DNA of 64,000 nt from Otatea glauca (Eukaryota > Streptophyta > Magnoliopsida > Poales > Poaceae), in NCBI GenBank assembly GCA_036346275.1, contig CM070721.1, forward strand, positions 5,096,452 through 5,160,451, read 5' to 3'. Each line of letters begins with the position of its first letter. Within the stretch, counting starts at the first letter, position 1. Below the pieces are notes generated by a model that was given only the letters and a program-made list of their open reading frames with translations, was not told where the DNA came from and made no database searches. Of the stretch, positions 43,071-56,273 are shown in pieces. The position numbers were made by a program, and so were the translations under genes.

Positions 43071-46000
43071 TGTAACATCCCATAAAATTCAAAAATATGA
43101 AAAATAAAAAGTTTAGAATTTAAAAATGGAATTGAATAAAAATTTCAATTGGAATCAAGATTTTAGTTTAAAATAAATATCTTTTCCTCTTTTTCTTGTA
43201 TTCTAATTCTAAAAGAAAAGAATATTTCATTTATTAAAACTATTTCTTCCGAAACAAACAAAATATAAAAATAAATTTGAGATGTAATATTCAGTTTGAA
43301 TTTGAATTTTCTGAGTTTTCTGAATTATTGGTTCTTCTTGAATTTTTGCTCTAAAAAAAAAGTAATATCTATTGAAATGGTAAAATGGTAAAAGTAAAAA
43401 AAGATAAAAATACCGTATCAATAAAAATCTGCAAAAATAATATTAAAATATTATGAACTGTCATAGACATGGACATGCTGTCAAAAGTGATCTGAACACA
43501 TTAAATAAAAGAAAAGATATTGTAATCTTGAAAAGATAATCAACAATCTGAAGTTACAAGATTTCTTCAGAAGTTACCTTAACCTAACCTGAGTTAAAAT
43601 TTTAACCTTGCCGACATGATTATATTATATATGTCTGGTAAAAATATCAAGAATTTATCCCATAGTTTAATAATTTTAGAAATTCATAAACAGACAATGA
43701 GGAAAGCTGAAAAATTCAATGTCAGAATTATTAAAAATAAAATGTACAATTTAAAAATATGAAAATTTTCTATCACGTAAATAATGCCATTTAAGATCTT
43801 CATAAAAAGTTTCATAAAATAATAAACTGGTTTGTATCTTAAATTAAATAAAAATAAGAATCAGCCAAAATCTACAACAGTGCATTGTCAGATTTTTATA
43901 AATATTTTTATCAATAATTTTTATCTACAATTTTTACTGGACCCTTATCTATTCCTTGCCGACCTACACAAAAAGTTCCAGAAAATCTTAAGCCTGTATT
44001 CTGACCCAATCTTTTATTGTTCTCCCGTGCTGTCCAGAACCTAGCCGAACTTTTCTCCCTTCGGTCACTGCCATGTGGGCCCGTCGGCTTGAGCTGACCC
44101 TTGCCGACTTCCTCTCTGGCCCTTGCCGACTTCCTTTGCTTCCACTGCCCACCGTGCCCCACCCGTCAGCTCAGTCTTCTCCCTCTCCTCTGCCTTCTCT
44201 CTAGCGCAGCACAGCCGGCACCGCCTTCGGTTCCTTTATCTCCATCTCGCCGCCATTCACAGCTGAAGACGCCGACCTGCTTCTCCTTTGTCTCCCCTCT
44301 ACTGCCACGGCTATCTTGCCTGTGCCTTGCCCCGAAGGAACCCCGCAGCCGCAACTCCATTCACCGCTTCTGCCGAATCATTGCCGCGACAGAACGCCGC
44401 GAGCGATTTCTCTGCCACGGCATGATTTGGGCAGAAAATTGCAACTCAGCTGAACCACCGATTGCTCCAAACTGCCACGGCAGCCTTTCCTCTAGAAATT
44501 CACCGCCACGGTAGCTAAAACTCCACTCGGCCTCCATTTTCTTCTCCAACTCCGGCGAGATCCGAGAAACGGGAAAAACTTCCATCTCCTGCTTCAGTGC
44601 ACAATCATTCAATTCCTTTGGCTCAAAGAACCCTCTCGCACCCATGAAGCTAAACCACATCTCATCTTCGGCTCAACTCGCGCGCAACACCACCGTCACC
44701 GCCATCTTCTTCTCCAGATCCGGTCGCATGGTGGCGGAGCCCTTCGGTAAGTCTCCGATCCATCCAACTGCAAAAATGAAACTCTTGGGCCACCTTGATG
44801 CTCACACCATTATCCATTCGAACTGAAATCCATTCATCTTCTTCTCCGTCGAGCTGCCCTCTTCGCCGCCGCTAGCTCTCGGTGGCGCATCAGCTCCGGC
44901 CACCTACGGCCAAGTGAAGGTCATCACAAGATGCGCCACGGCGTGCTCATGCTCATTCTGCCGTCTGCTCCACCTCTCCAAGACTTCTCCGCCGACGAGT
45001 CTCGGCCGCCTCCCCTGCTGGTCACCGCTTGCGGACCGGGCCGGTCGACCTCAAGCCATGTTGTGTCTCACACCAGCGGTCCAGCGCGTCGACCACTCGC
45101 AAGCAGCCCGATCCATCGCTAAGCCGGGCCCACCGCTAGCGCCTCAACCAAATGAGTCCAGAAAGGAAAACGATTCAAAACCCAAAGCGTATTTTCCATT
45201 TATGGTAATATTCTATTTTCTGTGTTTTCCAAACCGCAATGCATTCAAATGCTTATAACTTATGAACCATTAGTCCAATTGAGATGAAGTAAATTTCTAA
45301 ATTCATGATCAATCCTTTAGATTCATAATATCGAAAAATATTTTGAAATGGATTATATTTAAATTTTAAATTCAATTCGAAGTAAGGGTTTAAAAGAATG
45401 CCATATGTAGAATTTCTACAAATAAACTCCAATTTGAATAAAACCAATTTTGATAGAAACCTTAAATCTTCAGGAACCTAAATATGTAAAATTATTTAAA
45501 TTATTGATTTGATTTACATCATTTTCTAAAAGTAAGTTGTTTCAATACATTGAATATTCCAATATGAATATCTCATAAAACAATGATTCAATTCTTGTAA
45601 AATCAGTTTCTATGTGTTCAAAAGTTAGTAATCTACTTATATATACAAAAATATTTAGAATTGAATCTATTTTGAATTAATTTGAGAATAGATTACATCC
45701 CAATAATATGAATCAAAATAAGTAAAAATATACAAGTTCAGATAATGGTAAAATGATTCCTAAATATTTAATAAAACCATAGTATCCTTGTTATGCAAGA
45801 ATACCTCATGCTTGTGCATATTTAAATTAAATTCATATTGAATCTCAATGTGTACTTGTATGAAAACCATCTCGGATAAAAGCAGAATACTGTGAAATCA
45901 ACTTTAAAACAATCTTAGGGATGATCCATGCTAATGCGAGGAAAATGAATGAATAATCATGTAAGGATCAGTCGTAAATTAAGAACTAAAACTGAACCTT

Positions 46001-48490
46001 TATCGTGTAAATGATAAAGCTAATTAAGCATTTTCAACAGCCCGTGGAATATCTCGTCTTAATGTAAATTTTATAAAGACCAGTTTAGAAATGTTATTTA
46101 GGATATGTACTACCATAATCTATAAAAATATCTTATTTTCAACTTGCTTTGCATCTGAATCCGAGTAGTCCAATACCCTTAAGTAATATAGTTGTCATAA
46201 CCCTTAATATCATATAAGCTGTTCAACAAAGAATATAATGTATCGTCTAAACACTAAAATGTATGAAATCAGCTTAAGAATGTTTTTCAAAGTATAGATT
46301 ATCATATTCGAGAAATAATCTTATTTCATCATGTTTTGCAAATAAATCCTAATAGCCAAATAACCTTAAGTATTATGCTTTATGGACTTAATTATATGAA
46401 TAAGCTAACTTTGAAATAATGCACAAATATGTAATTTGTATCACCGTAACCTTCCTAAAAACCACTAATGTATAATTGGTAATTTAACTTACGGATCTAA
46501 TATGTTCAAACCGCTTATTATGCAAAATCAATTAAGTGTTATTCATTTATAGTTTCCACTCAATTGTCTAATATGTTAATTCTATTAATCCAAATAATTT
46601 TAGCATCTATAATTCAAGTTATAAATACAAGAATTTATAATTTTAGCCTCTTGAATTCGTAAATCAAGAATAGATAATCCATCAAAGAAACCATGCTTTC
46701 TTTATCATAAGTCATTAACAATATGTTTGTATAATTATCTAAATCATAAGATCTTGAAATCATTCAAACCAAACCCTAAAACATTCCTGCCTTCTGCAAT
46801 GAGTCTTTATTTGGTTTTCATGCATTTTCTTTTGCCCTTATTGAAGTTGGATATTTGCTGTATTTCCGATTGAACGACGTGTAGAATCCGACGACGCTAC
46901 TTCCGTCGTTGCCTCCGTCAACCGTGGCTTCGTCTTCGCCGTAAGCAATAAATAAGCAAGGCAAGCACCCCCTTTGATCATATTGATCCCAGTTTTATAA
47001 ATGTTTTCATTAAACGTTTTACTGCATACTCTATTTTACTAAAGTCTGCTATATTGTGGGTATTGGTAGTTGTACCTGTAGACGTATGGAACTTCCTTGA
47101 TAAATATGAAATTATGAACCTTGATAACCCTAGAATAGCGTAGACATTATTTGATGTCAATTGGGTTACTCACACCTAGTGTCATGCTTAGCCATGCTCA
47201 AATGAACATAAAACTTGGATATGATTAAAAATGTTGGATATGATATTCATTGGGTATAACCATTTTTATGGTTGGTATTTTGGTTGGAAAATAAAAATAA
47301 AACTATGGTTTAGATGCGGGCAATTATTGGCAATAGCCGGGAGTGCATGTCTTTGCACGTAGTGTAGGGTGGAGATTATTGCCCGTGTCGAGTTAAGGAC
47401 CGAACTATGGGTTGTTTTCAGGCCAAGAATTACCGTACAACCACAAGTGCTGGTATGGGACAGCCTTAAACCAATTAAGTTATCTAGTTTAACTTTGCAC
47501 ATTGGAAGGTCGGAGCGAGACGAAATGCTTTCTTAATGAATTGCTCGAAGGGCGCCCACACCGAGGTGATCATGGATCAAACGCTTACGATACACCGTGT
47601 ACGCCGTACTCTGGGGAAGTTCCATCATTTCTATGCTCTGAGTTCTTCTGCCATAGTATGGGTTTAACGTCCCGGAGCTGGTGCAAAGTTAACCTAGGTA
47701 ATGTAAAGGTTTCGTCATGAACATTCTGGCCACTACGCCAAAGGTGCGTGAACCATGCGGCAAAAGGAAAAGGTCATGACTTGTGGGTAAAGATGTACAC
47801 CTCTGCAGAGTGTAAAACTAATCGATTAGCCGTACCCGCGGTTATGGGAACTTGGTAAAGTCATCACATAGTTAGCAGTTTTGTTATTTTCATAAAATGC
47901 GGTTTCTACCGTGTGTTGGTGAATTCTACCGGTGTCGAGAACTGGTTTTGTGGATATGGTCGATACCCGGTACATGAGATATATTTATGTTTACATTCAT
48001 TACTTTCAGATTAAATTGCTTTTACTTAAATTCCGCTTTTGCAATCTACTATTCAGATTTATATTTCAAATCGACTTTATGCAAACTAACTGTACTAGCC
48101 TTTCCTTTGAAATGGCTTGCATATATCATAGGCTTTGAAAAAGTCTTGCGAGTACGAAAGTACTCACCCTTGCTTAATTGTTGTTTTTAGGTGAAGAATC
48201 GATTAGCTCGACGAAACATAATTGTCGCAGATTCGGATATTGACGATGAATTTCTAGGGATTATGCCTTGTCGGTTGCTCGAGGATTGGATGGGCACACT
48301 ACGAGACTATTGCTTCTTTGTCGCTATACTCAATTGTAAGATTATTGTGTAAATTAGCTTCCGCTTTAATAATATAATGTATGGTTGTGATTCCAATTGT
48401 TGTAAATGTGCGTTTAGCTCATCGATCATGGGACTAGTACTGCTTGCACATGAGATTTCCATTTTGCATTTATGTGAAAATGGGGTCATC
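43071..48490 (+). repeat. Giant LTR 1 (~5.42 kb)
   Basis: Starts TGTAACATCCC. It has an AT-rich 0.95-kb head, a GC-rich island (about 44030-45170) with a 22-bp duplication at 44098-44141, a 2-kb AT-rich middle, the exon-like block at 46880-46950, and a tail with 'gaaagtactcacccttgc'. The last bases are altered (TCAT then CTGA in place of TCATTACAG), so the 3' boundary is uncertain by a few bases. No domain-bearing ORF is present. Confidence 0.9.
44098..44141 (+). repeat. 22-bp tandem duplication in giant-LTR GC island
   Basis: 'cccttgccgacttcctctct' type unit present twice in a row, preserved in LTR 2 (about 51878) and LTR 3 (about 59628). Confidence 0.8.
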
Positions 48491-48494
48491 TGAT

Positions 48495-48506
48495 TGGTAT
48501 CGAGCC
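48495..48506 (+). other. PBS of LARD internal 1 (one base missing)
   Basis: TGGTATCGAGCC, versus TGGTATCAGAGCC in internal 2. The difference is the loss of an A within CAG. Confidence 0.8.
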
Positions 48507-50155
48507 ATGTTGATCGCAGGATAAACCCTAGAATGGTCGTTAGTATTAGTGGATCAATTCAAAATTTACTTTTAAAAGTTATTATATTTGCAAAATGTAG
48601 CCATTGCTATTCTTTCCTCCTTTCTAAGTTCTTATTCTTACCCCTACTTTCATTTTGGTTTATAAAACATATTCCTCTTTCCTTAAAATAAGCCTCGTCC
48701 ATAGTTTATCTTTGCTATTTGCTTCCGAAGTTGTTCGAGAGATGTCGCTACCATTCTAATTCTTCTTGCTTAACCAATGAAGACTACAACGTCTACGCCG
48801 ACAACCTCAAGGTGATGAACATACCACTTCGCCACCCCCGACAAGACAGAAGTAAAACTCGAAGATTCTGCTCCATGAAGAGCTGGTATCGCTCAACAAT
48901 AGAATGTGAAAGATTAAAGTATATTAGTTCTTCGTTAGAAAAGGAATCCTCGCTTGTGGTAATACCATTCGGCTTTAGCTCAATAAATCATATTATGTAG
49001 TGTTTATATCCTGCTGGTTGCAATTGATTTTTATTCTTTGTCTGGGCTGATTTATATGTGAACTTAACTTTTAAGTTAAAGTTTTACAATAAATTGCCCT
49101 TATGTATGAATCTGGAAACCTCAACCCGTAGGCTTAAAAGAAAGTTTCATAAAGTAACTTTTCTCTTCTTTCTATAGCATTTCTTACAAGCTTATCTCTT
49201 CTTTCTATAGAATTTATCACAACTCATCTCTTCTCTCTGTAGAACTTCTCACCTGTATATTCTTCTCGTCTCTGATCTTTCCTAAAAAGCCTCCTCGTTA
49301 AAATTAATAGCATAGCCTCTATTATTGTGCTAGACTCATCAAAAATACCTAAGTCGCGTTGAACCAGTCCCTATTCAATCCTCCCCGCAAGTATCATCTA
49401 ACCATGTTAATGAACCTGAAGACACTTCATGTCGCCACTTCGCCTAGATTGATGATTACAAGTCGAAGCCAAGATGGTCATGTGTTTCCGAAGACTGAAA
49501 AGGATCCACAGAAGAAGGAATTCCGACGACGTCAAGTCGCTCCATGAAGAATGAAAGATCAGCATCGTTAGACAGAAAAAGAGTACACTAAGATAGAATA
49601 GCTGATGAAATAAAATTTTAGACCCTTTATGCACTTGATTGAATTTAAAATTCTTTATGTGCTGTTAAACTTTTGTTGCGAATCTTTTGTATTGCTTCTC
49701 GGGATGCGCTCGTGAATGCTCGACATAAGTTGAAACTTCACGACGTGACAACCCTTAATTAATAAGAAAATTTAATCAAGAAAAATTTTAAGGAACGGAA
49801 CATTACCTAAAATAATATGAATTCTAATATTCAAAAGATAATTTTGAATTAGATTGTTATCTAATAGTCATCCTTCCCTTTAGACCGCTAAAAACTTAAC
49901 GATACAAGATTTTAATGGACAAAAGATAACTCTGTAAAACTAGTCTCATGTATTCCTCATCTTCTCTAAAACCATATAAGTTTTAAATAACAAAAGGATT
50001 TTTAAGAATTGGAAGTTACTTTATAATCAAACCAATTCTCATCTTACCCTTACTATCCTTGCATGTTCGTCCAATAATTTCAAAGTCAAGCTCCTTGATC
50101 TTAACCACTTCTTGATCTTCATTGTCATCAGAAAATTTTGATCATCCATTTCATC

Positions 50156-50475
50156 CTAAACAACCCTTGTCTTCCTAACGAGACGGACAATGTCTCCTGC
50201 ATTGACGGTGAAGAACCTGGACACATCACCAAGAAGGATTCGACTGCCTACTCGCTTCAAGGAAGTCAGCAGCAATCCCCCAAGCCAGCTCAACGATCTT
50301 GCCGATAATCTGGAATGTCTCATTAATCTTGCATATGCTTTCATAACGCTAGCAGCTACAAGATGAAACTTTCTCTTGTCAATGCTCGCGTCAATTTTAA
50401 GCTCGGCAACCAGCACCTTCAGTGTTGAGTTTCCCAGAACAACCCTTGTTTCGATATCAAACTTCGAACATAAAC
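50156..50475 (-). other. Unrecognised protein-like stretch in LARD internal 1
   Basis: The minus strand is open for 86 codons after an ATG, and the frame continues upstream to about 50475. Phrases such as 'VLVAELKIDASIDKRKFHLVAASVMKAYARL' and 'LLGDVSRFFTVNAGDIVRLVRK' have ordinary protein composition. I do not recognise a family. The equivalent in internal 2 (about 57893-58240) is interrupted by small indels. It lies antisense to the element, which would be unusual for a retroelement gene and more like a captured fragment. Confidence 0.3.
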
Positions 50476-50518
50476 CTCTTTTTCATGTGATTGCACCTGA
50501 CGCATTTATCATGGTATT

Positions 50519-50660
50519 GAGTACGCCTTTTTTTTTTGTGTATTCAATTTCTTCAATCATTCCTTGTAACTTTGCAAAATGAGTACGTCCTTGTGTATTC
50601 AATTCCTTCGATCATTCCTTTTAATTTGGTACATTGAATACGTCCCTTATGTATTCATAT
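50519..50660. repeat. Short minisatellite, ~55-60-bp period, 2.5 units
   Basis: Units start at about 50519, 50581 and 50636 ('gagtacg.ctt.tgtgtattcaat.tcttc.atcattcctt'). A T-run lies in the first unit. It is repeated in internal 2 at about 58268-58410. Confidence 0.75.
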
Positions 50661-50844
50661 CTTGCAACTAATAAATTTTGATTTTTAAGCCTTCATTCCT
50701 TCATGATCAAGATTGTTGTCGATTCCAAACAAAATCAAAAACCCTTTGCATTCCAAGATGATTGAAAGAATCATATCGTTAGAACCATCCTATGATCTTC
50801 CTATCACTCCCTAGACCTTGCGAATCTCGGGGACGAGATTCCTG

Positions 50845-50859
50845 TTAAGGGGGGTAGTC
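50845..50859 (+). other. Polypurine tract of LARD internal 1
   Basis: TTAAGGGGGGTAGTC precedes LTR 2; the upstream 'ctcggggacgagattcc' is typical of Gypsy/Tekay-like elements. Confidence 0.8.
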
Positions 50860-53800
50860 TGTAACATCCCATAAAATTCAAAAATATGAAAAATAAAAAG
50901 TTTAGAATTTAAAAATGGAATTGAATAAAAATTTCAATTGGAATCAAGATTTTAGTTTAAAATAAATATCTTTTCCTCTTTTTCTTGTATTCTAATTCTA
51001 AAAGAAAAGAATATTTCATTTATTAAAACTATTTCTTCCGAAACAAACAAAATATAAAAATAAATTTGAGATGTAATATTCAGTTTGAATTTGAATTTTC
51101 TGAGTTTTCTAAATTATTGGTTCTTCTTGAATTTTTGCTCTAAAAAGAAAAGTAATATCTATTGAAATGGTAAAATGGTAAAAGTAAAAAGATAAAAATA
51201 CCGTATCAATAAAAATCTGCAAAATAATATTAAAATATTATGAACTGTCATAGACATGGACATGCTGTCAAAAGTGATCTGAACACATTAAATAAAAGAA
51301 AAGATATTGTAATCTTGAAAAGATAATCAACAATCTGAAGTTACAAGATTTCTTCAGAAGTTACCTTAACCTAACCTGAGTTAAAATTTTAACCTTGCTG
51401 ACATGATTATATTATCTATGTCTGGTAAAAATATCAAGAATTTATCCCATAGTTTAATAATTTTAGAAATTCATAAACAGACAATGAGGAAAGCTGAAAA
51501 ATTCAATGTCAGAATTATTAAAAATAAAATGTACAATTTAAAAATATGAAAATTTTCTATCATGTAAATAATGCCATTTAAGATCTTCATAAAAGTTTCA
51601 TAAAATAATAAACTGGTTTGTATCTTAAATTAAATAAAAATAAGAATCAGCCAAAATCTACAACAGTGCATTGTCAGATTTTTATAAATATTTTATAAAT
51701 AATTTTTATCTACAATTTTACTGGACCCTTATCTATTCCTTGCCGACCTACACAAAAGTTCCAGAAAATCTTAAGCCTGTATTCTGACCCAATCTTTTAT
51801 TGTTCTCCGTGCTGTCCGTAACCTAGTCGAACTTTTCTCCCTTCTCATCGCCATGTGGGCCCGTCGGCTTGAGCTGACCCTTGCCGACTTCCTCTCTGGC
51901 CCTTGCCGACTTCCTTTGCTTCCACTGCCCACCGTGCCCCACCCGTCGGCCTCGCCTTCTCCTCTCCTCTCGCTTTCTCTAGCAAGCAAGACAAAGCAAG
52001 CACCGCTTCTGTTCCTTTATCTCCATCTCGCCGCCATTCACAAACAAGACGCCGACCTGCTTCTCCTTTGTCTCCCCTCTACGCCACGGCTATCTTGCCT
52101 GTGCCTTGCCCCAAGGAACCCCGCACCAAGAACTCCATTCACCGCTTCGCCAATCATTGCCGCGACAGAACGCCGCGAGCGATTTCTCTGCCACGGCATG
52201 ATTTGGGCAGAAAATTGCAACTCAGCTGAACCACCGATTGCTCCAAACTGCCACGGCAGCCTTTCCTCTAGAAATTCACCGCCACGGTAGCTAAAACTCC
52301 ACTCGGCCTCCATTTTCTTCTCCAACTCCGGCGAGATCCGAGAAACGGGAAAAAACTTCCATCTCCTGCTTCAGTGCACAATCATTCAATTCCTTTGGCT
52401 CAAAGAACCCTCTCGCACCCATGAAGCTAAACCACATCTCATCTTCGGCTCAACTCGCGCGCAACACCACCGCCACCGCCATCTTCTTCTCCAGATCCGG
52501 TCGCATGGTGGCGGAGCCCTTCGAAAGTCTCCGATCCATCCAACCGCAAAATGAAACTCTTGGGCCACCTTGATGCTCACACCATTATCCATTCGAATCG
52601 AATCCATTCATCTTCTTCTCCGTCGAGTGCCCTCTTCGCCGCGCTAGCTCTCGGTGGCGATCGCCCGCCACCTACGCCAAGTGAAGGTCATCACAAGATG
52701 CGCCACGGCGTGCTCATGCTCATTCTGCCGTCTGCTCCACCTCTCCCGCACTTCTCGCCGCCGACGAGTCTCGGCGCCGCCTCGCCTGGTCACCGCTAAG
52801 CGGACCGGCCGGTCACCTCCAAGCCATGCTTGTGTCTCACAAGGCGGTCCCGCTGCGTCGACCACTCGCAGTATGCAGCCCGATCATTGCCGCTAAGCCG
52901 GGCCACCGCTAGCGCCTCAACCAGTAGAGTCGAGAAAGGAAAACGATTCAAAACCCGAAAGCGTATTTTCCATTTATGGTAATATTCTATTTTCGTGTTT
53001 TCCAAACCGCAATGCATTCAAATGCTTATAACTTATGAACCATTGGTCCAATTGAGATGAAGTAAATTTCTAAATTCATGATCAATCCTTTAGATTCATA
53101 ATATCGAAAAATATTTTGGAAATGAATTATATTTAAATTTTAAATTCAATTCGAAGTAAGGGTTTAAAAGAATGCCATATGTAGAATTTCTACAAATAAA
53201 CTCCAATTTGAATAAAACCAATTTTGATAGAAACCTTAAATCTTCAGAACCTAAATATGTAAAATTATTTAAATTATTGATTTGATTTACATCATTTTCT
53301 AAAAGTAAGTTGTTTCAATACATTGAATATTCCAATATGAATATCTCATAAAACAATGATTCAATTCTTGTAAAATCAGTTTCTATGTGTTCAAAAGTTA
53401 GTAATCTACTTATATATACAAAAATATTTAGAATTGAATCTATTTTGAATTAATTTGAGAATAGATTACATCCCAATAATATGAATCAAAATAAGTAAAA
53501 ATATACAAGTTCAGATAATGGTAAAATGATTCCTAAATATTTAATAAAACCATAGTATCCTTGTTATGCAAGAATACCTCATGCTTGTGCATATTTAAAT
53601 TAAATTCATATTGAATCTCAATGTGTACTTGTATGAAAACCATCTCGGATAAAAGCGTATCATCGTGAAATCAACTTTAAAACAATCTTAGGGATGATCC
53701 ATGCTAATGCGAGGAAAATGAATGAATAATCATGTAAGGATCAACAGTAAATTAAGAACTAAAACCAACCTTTATCGTAAATGATAAAGCTAATTAAGCA

Positions 53801-56258
53801 TTTTCAACAGCCGTGGAATATCTCGCCTTAATGTAAATTTTATAAAGACCAGTTTAGAAATGTTATTTAGGATATGTACTACCATAATCTATAAAAATAT
53901 CTTATTTTCAACTTGCTTTGCATCCGAATCCGAGTAGTCCAATACCCTTAAGTAATATAGTTGTCATAACCCTTAATATCATATAAGTGCTCAACAAAGA
54001 ATATAATGTATCGCCTAAACACTAAAATGTATGAAATCAGCTTAAGAATGTTTTTCAAAGTATAGATTATCATATTCTGGAGAAATAATCTTATTTCATC
54101 ATGTTTTGCAAATAAATCCTAATAGCCAAATAACCTTAAGTATTATGCTTTATGGACTTAATTATATGAATAAGCTAACTTTGAAATAATGCACAAATAT
54201 GTAATTTGTATCACCGTAACCTTCGAAAAACCACTAATGTATAATTGGTAATTTAACTTACCAGATCTAATATGTTCGAAACCGCTTATTATGCAAAATC
54301 AATTAAGTGTTATTCATTTATAGTTTCCAGCTCAATTGTCTAATATGTTAATTCTATTAATCCAAATAATTTTAGCATCTATAATTCAAGTTATAAATAC
54401 AAGAATTTATAATTTTAGCCTCTTGAATTCGTAAATCAAGAATAGATAATCCATCAAAGAAACCATGCTTTCTTTATCATAAGTCATTAACAATATGTTT
54501 GTATAATTATCTAAATCATAAGATCTTGAAATCATTCAAACCAAACCCTAAAACATTCCCGCTTCCGCAATGAGTCTTTATTTGGTTTTCATGCTTTTCT
54601 TTTGCCCTTATTGAAGTTGGATATTTGTCGATTCGATTGAACGACGTAGAATCCGACGACGCTACTTCCGCCGTTGCCTCCACAACCGTGGCTTCGCCTT
54701 CGCCGTAAGCAATAAATAAGCAAGGCAAGCACCCCTTTGATCATATTGATCCCAGTTTTATAAATGTTTTCATTAAACGCTTTATCGCATACTCTATTTT
54801 ACTAAAGTCCGCTATATTGTGGGTATTGGTAGTTGTACCAGAGACGTATGGAACTTCCTTGATAAATATGAAATTATGAACCTTGATAACCCTAGAATAG
54901 CGTAGACATTATTTGATGTCAATTGGGTTACTCACACCTAGTGTCATGCTTAGCCATGCTCAAATGAACATAAAACTTGGATATGATTAAAAATGTTGGA
55001 TATGATATTCATTGGGTATAACCATTTTTATGGTTGGTATTTTGGTTGGAAAATAAAAATAAAACTATGGTTTAGATGCGGGCAATTATTGGCAATAGCC
55101 GGGAGTGCATGTCTTTGCACGTAGTGTAGGGTGGAGATTATTGCCCGTGTCGAGTTAAGGACCGAACTATGGGTTGTTTTCAGGCCAAGAATTACCGTAC
55201 AACCACAAGTGCTGGTATGGGACAGCCTTAAACCAATTAAGTTATCTAGTTTAACTTTGCACATTGGAAGGCTGGAGCAGTACGAGCTGTTTCTTAATGA
55301 ATTGCTCGAAGGGACGTCCACACCGAGGTGATCATGGATCAAACGTTTACCGATACACCGGTGTACGCCGTACTCTGGGGAAGTTCCATCATTTCTATGC
55401 TCTGAGTTCTTCTGCCATAGTATGGGTTTAACGTCCCGGAGCTGGTGCAAAGTTAACCTAGGTAATGTAAAGGTTTCCGTCATGAACATTCTGGCCACTA
55501 CGCCAAAGGTGCGTGAACCATGCGGCAAAAGGAAAAGGTCATGACTTGTGGGTAAAGATGTACACCTCGCAGAGTGTAAAACTAATCGATTAGCTGCACT
55601 CAAGGTTATGGGAACTTGGTAAAGTCATCACATAGTTAGCGCTTTGTTATTTTCATAAAATGCGGTTTCTACTGTGTGTTGGTGAATTCTACCGTGTCAG
55701 AGAACTGGTTTTGTGGATATGGTCGATACCTGTACATGAGATATATTTATGTTTACATTCTTACTTTCAGATTAAATTGCTTTTACTTAAATTCCGCTTT
55801 GCAATCTACTATTCTCAGTATTTATATTTCAAATCACTTTATGCAAACTAACTGCACTAGCCTTTCCTTTGAAATGGCTTGCATATATCATAGGCTTTGA
55901 AAAGTCTTATGGAGTACGAAAGTACTCACCCTTGCTTAATTGTTGTTTTTAGGTGAAGAATCGATTAGCTCGACGAAACATAATTGTCGCAGGATTCGGA
56001 TATTGACGATGAATTTCTAGGGATTATGCCTTGTCGGTTGCTCGAGGGATTGATGGGCACACTACGAGACTATTGCTTCTTTGTCGCTATACTCAATTGT
56101 AAGATTATTGTGTAAATTAGCTTCCGCTTTAATAATATAATGTATGGTTGTGATTCCAATTGTTGTAAATGTGCGTACTAGCTACTGATCATGGGACTAG
56201 TACTGTTTGCACATGAGATTTCCATTTTTGCATTTATGTGAAAATGGGGGTCATTACA
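50860..56258 (+). repeat. Giant LTR 2 (5399 bp), best-defined copy
   Basis: Starts TGTAACATCCC right after the PPT and ends GGGTCATTACA right before G+PBS, which fixes both boundaries. Same layout as LTR 1; GC island at about 51830-52960. Most differences from LTRs 1 and 3 fall at CAG/CTG sites. Confidence 0.93.
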
Positions 56259-56260
56259 GT

Positions 56261-56273
56261 TGGTATCAGAGCC
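56261..56273 (+). other. PBS of LARD internal 2 (initiator-Met type)
   Basis: TGGTATCAGAGCC, the perfect plant initiator-Met PBS, lies 2 bp from the LTR end. Confidence 0.88.

Larger units (their letters stand above)
48491..50859 (+). other. LARD internal domain 1, no polyprotein
   Basis: 2.37 kb between LTR 1 and LTR 2. Longest ORFs are under 95 codons. No zinc knuckle, protease, RT, RNase H or integrase motif is seen on either strand. Two stretches look faintly protein-like: 48720-49000 on + and 50156-50475 on minus. A region of 'ctcatctcttctttctatag' repeats lies at 49160-49265. Confidence 0.75.

Noticed and set aside
44101..44514. 137-codon + strand ORF in giant LTR 1
   Set aside because: Corresponding frames in LTR 2 and LTR 3 are broken or shifted and share no conserved protein domain; composition-driven.
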